A stretch of DNA of 64,000 bases from Pseudomonas sp. GD03858. GTDB taxonomy: Bacteria > Pseudomonadota > Gammaproteobacteria > Pseudomonadales > Pseudomonadaceae. Below the pieces are notes generated by a model, which saw nothing but the letters and a program-made list of their open reading frames with translations, was not told where the DNA came from and made no database searches. The stretch's first letter is position 1. Every line of letters starts with the position of its first letter. The DNA is taken from the NCBI RefSeq assembly GCF_029840925.1, contig NZ_JAOCDM010000007.1, forward strand, positions 1 through 64,000. Direction: 5' to 3'. Below are positions 61,995 through 64,000 of the stretch, in pieces. The position numbers and the translations under genes are program-made.

Positions 61995-62801
61995 ATGTTC
62001 GATCAATACCTGAAACGATGGGGGCTGACGCCCGACGGGGATGCTTTCGTTTCGTTGAGTGCTCATCTTCTACCTGTGCGTCGAGGCGATACGCCGGCCA
62101 TGCTGAAAGTATCGCAAGCCCCGGAGGAGCAGGCGGGCAGCCAGCTCTTGGCCTGGTGGGGCGGCGATGGCGCGGTCGCTGTGCTGGCCCATGATGGCGA
62201 GGCGTTGTTGATGCCTCGGGCTCAAGGCTCGGCATCGCTGGAGCAGATGGTCAGCGATGGCCAGGATGAGGCGGCCACCCGCGTTCTCTGCGCGGTAGCC
62301 GCCCGCCTTCATGCTCCGCGCCCCAAACCTCTGCCTGCGTTGGTTCCGCTGGAGCAATGGTTCGAAGCGCTGTGGGGCGCGGCAGCGACCCATGGCGGGG
62401 TGCTCGAGCTCAGCGCGAGGGCGGCCAGGACGCTGTTGGCAGCGCCGTGCGATGTCGGGGTACTGCACGGTGACATCCATCACGGCAATGTGCTCGATTT
62501 CGGCGAGTCCGGCTGGCTCGCCATCGATCCCAAGGGGCTATACGGTGAGCGAGGCTTCGATTACGCCAATATGCTTTGCAACCCGGATGATGCAAGCGCG
62601 CTTGCCCCGGGATGCTTCGCCGGTCGGGTAGCGCTGATCTCAAGTGTTGCCGGCATCGATCGGCGACGGCTGTTGCAGTGGGCGCTGGCCTGGGCAGGCC
62701 TGTCGGCCACCTGGATGCTCGAAGACGGTGCCGAGCCGAGTGGTCGGCTAGAGGTGGCGAAGCTTGCAGCCTCGGCGCTCGATAGCGGCGAGCAGGCTTG
62801 A
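61995..62801 (+). CDS. Aminoglycoside/hydroxyurea phosphotransferase-like kinase
   Basis: 268 aa. APH(6)/streptomycin 6-kinase-like family: FDQYLKRWGLTPDGDAF at the N-terminus, PAMLKVSQAPEEQAGSQLL with the ATP-anchoring Lys, the catalytic loop VLHGDIHHGNVLDF and WLAIDPKGLYGERGFDYANM for Mg binding. It could phosphorylate an aminoglycoside or another small substrate; many chromosomal members have no resistance role shown. ATG 61995 follows TAGG by 5 bases; upstream in-frame ATG codons at 61983 are possible. Confidence 0.85.
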   Translation: MFDQYLKRWGLTPDGDAFVSLSAHLLPVRRGDTPAMLKVSQAPEEQAGSQLLAWWGGDGAVAVLAHDGEALLMPRAQGSASLEQMVSDGQDEAATRVLCAVAARLHAPRPKPLPALVPLEQWFEALWGAAATHGGVLELSARAARTLLAAPCDVGVLHGDIHHGNVLDFGESGWLAIDPKGLYGERGFDYANMLCNPDDASALAPGCFAGRVALISSVAGIDRRRLLQWALAWAGLSATWMLEDGAEPSGRLEVAKLAASALDSGEQA

Positions 62802-62890
62802 GCACGCGCTACCGGCCATTGCCGACGAAGCCGGTGCCCCACAGCAGAGGGCCTGGCACCGGCCAATCGACCGTTTAGGCTGCCTTGCCC

Positions 62891-63160
62891 TCAACGGCTC
62901 ATTCCCAACTCCGCATCATCCATCAGCGCTTTGGCCAGCGCGCTCAGGTAATACGCTGCCCAGAGCATCTGTGGTTTCTCCTCCATGATCCCGCTGATGG
63001 TCAGGTCGCGCACGCAGCCCATGAGTTCCGAAGCCTGGTCCCGCGCATGCTGGCACGGGATGCCGGGTTCGATGCAGAACAGCGCGTCGGTTTGCCCTTC
63101 GCCCTGGTAGAACTTGGTCTTGCCCACAGTGGTGTGGGGCGTGGTGTCGTTGCTGTTCAT
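62891..63160 (-). CDS. DUF3077 family protein
   Basis: 89 aa. Starts NSNDTTPHTTVGKTKFYQGE and contains ALFCIEPGIPCQHARDQASE, LMGCVRDLTISGIMEEKPQM and LWAAYYLSALAKALMDDAEL. These are recognised features of DUF3077, a Pseudomonas-restricted family of unknown function. AGGGAG lies 9 bases before the ATG at 63160. It starts 28 bases after the stop of a 34-aa gene typical of its partner family; together they form a small operon. Confidence 0.82.
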   Translation of the reverse strand: MNSNDTTPHTTVGKTKFYQGEGQTDALFCIEPGIPCQHARDQASELMGCVRDLTISGIMEEKPQMLWAAYYLSALAKALMDDAELGMSR

Positions 63161-63188
63161 TGCTCTGTCTCCCTGAAGCTGTCGATGC

Positions 63189-63293
63189 CTAATGCGCCAT
63201 GGTCTGCGCGCACAGGGCGTACTCCGTGGCCTGGATAAGGGTGTCTTCGAGGGAGTGGTGGTTGTGGGGTGGGTCGGGGACGATCTTGAGCAT
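63189..63293 (-). CDS. Very short DUF6124-like protein
   Basis: 34 aa: LKIVPDPP at the start and EDTLIQATEYALCAQTMAH at the end. This matches the N-terminal pattern of DUF6124, the small family that precedes DUF3077 genes in Pseudomonas, but here it ends much earlier than the roughly 90-100 aa of many members. AAAAGGA lies about 9 bases upstream of the ATG. It is probably a naturally short form or a truncated copy. Confidence 0.7.
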   Translation of the reverse strand: MLKIVPDPPHNHHSLEDTLIQATEYALCAQTMAH

Positions 63294-63762
63294 CGTATGA
63301 TTCCTTTTAAAGGCCGCCTCCTGCCTGCTGTCAAACAGTCGGGTGGCAGCTGTACGCGGGTTGACAGACCGGCGGAATCACAAAGCTCCGGCGCACGCGG
63401 GCGTGCCCACACGTACAGCCGCCATATAAGGCGAACCGTATGCGTGATTACCGTTGCGGCCTGTCAAAGCCGGTCGCTGAACACCAGCGACTCGCCGAGA
63501 CTAGGGTCGTGCCGCAGCGCCCGCAACGGGAAAAATGCGGCAAAAGTATCTTTGGGAAATGGACTACAGGGAAGTGGGCAAATCTGATTGTTGCTGCCTT
63601 TCGGAGTTCGTCGGCTCAAGAGAAAAGTTCTGGAACTGTCTCCACTTCGCAGTCCTGATCAATGGCCGTAGGCTCGGCAATAAGCGACTTGCTATGCTGC
63701 TGGCGGTCTGGACATAAGGATTCGCCAGCGCCGGATGGCGGCGCCAATACAAGGAGGTACTC
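63294..63762. other. Intergenic region, no supported gene
   Basis: About 470 bases between the small operon and the last gene. Short frames on both strands have no recognisable content. AAGGAGG at 63751-63757 is the ribosome site of the next gene. Confidence 0.45.
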
Positions 63763-64000
63763 ATGCAAGTCACATTACCCCTGAGTGTCAGCGACTGGAA
63801 ATACAAGTCGGCCAGCGGTGGCGGGCTGGCGGTGATGTTCGCCGCCGCCAGCGGCGGCATGCTGACCTTGACCGATCCCAACAAGGCCGAACAGCAGTTT
63901 CGCTACGGCTCGCTCGGGGTCGGCGTAGGTGCTGGCGCGCGCCTGCCGCGCGTTGGCAAGATCAATCTGCTGGTGCGCGGCAAGAGCGTCGGCGCGGTGG
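63763..64000 (+). CDS. Conserved hypothetical protein, 3' part beyond the window
   Basis: At least 79 aa; the stop is not reached. Begins MQVTLPLSVSDWKYKSASGG and continues with Gly/Ala-rich text (GLAVMFAAASGGMLTLTDPN, YGSLGVGVGAGARLPRVGKI). A perfect AAGGAGG ribosome site lies 5 bases upstream. No signal peptide is obvious. The Gly-rich, amphipathic start suggests a secreted or membrane-associated protein, but I recognise no family with certainty. Confidence 0.8.
   Translation, partial: MQVTLPLSVSDWKYKSASGGGLAVMFAAASGGMLTLTDPNKAEQQFRYGSLGVGVGAGARLPRVGKINLLVRGKSVGAV

Noticed and set aside
61807-62235. 142-codon minus-strand frame opposite the kinase-like gene
   Set aside because: Mostly the antisense shadow of the kinase gene, Pro/Arg-rich.

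Overview
The window is chromosomal DNA of a fluorescent Pseudomonas, most likely from the P. putida group. The grounds are the high GC content, the gene set and order (moaB-moeA, yegS, cheV, slt, fadBA, topA, sulA-lexA-psrA-nagZ, mfd-gap, sthA, lolCDE, a copper two-component system next to a cupredoxin and queF, rssB-rssC, tal, dusA) and many Pseudomonas REP hairpins. Species cannot be fixed from sequence reading alone. About 45 protein genes and one tRNA gene are supported. There is no prophage, no CRISPR array and no rRNA.

Layout. 0.3-7.1 kb: malate:quinone oxidoreductase, tRNA-Pro(CGG), a small lipoprotein, molybdenum cofactor genes moaB/moeA, then a glycosyltransferase and a GDP-mannose synthesis enzyme on the other strand. 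7.4-12 kb: lipid kinase-like YegS, a NarL-type two-component pair, a degenerate Hpt-like protein and CheV. 12-18.3 kb: a MITE-like element, MOSC protein, Slt, an ABC-F ATPase and a universal stress protein. 18.7-22.1 kb: the fadBA beta-oxidation operon. 22.1-29.3 kb: topA, small conserved genes, the SOS genes sulA-lexA, the fatty-acid regulator psrA and nagZ. Between lexA and psrA lie tandem LexA boxes and tandem PsrA-type operators. 29.4-36.8 kb: a leftward run of SWIM/SNF2 helicase, CsiV-like protein and mfd. 37-46 kb: long-form GAPDH, ApbE, SthA, a phosphodiesterase, a PilZ protein and lolCDE. 46-50.3 kb: a RAYT transposase between two REP hairpins, then cinS-cinR divergent from cinA and queF. 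50.5-59 kb: small conserved genes, a HAD pseudoenzyme, mlaA, a PilZ protein, rssB-rssC, a PhoD-like phosphatase, tal and dusA. 59.2-64 kb: an accessory-looking end with small hypothetical genes, a lone LysR regulator, an aminoglycoside-kinase-like gene, a DUF3077 pair and a protein cut by the window edge.

Most of the window is core metabolism and envelope or DNA maintenance. REP hairpins sit at many gene ends, often between convergent genes. The less ordinary parts are the REP/RAYT unit, the MITE-like repeat at 12.0-12.2 kb, two proteins that look like enzymes or signalling domains stripped of their key residue (10.2-10.7 and 50.9-51.4 kb), the copper/queuosine gene neighbourhood, and the small-gene region at 59-64 kb. 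I did not find a multi-gene cluster that I can defend as a new system.
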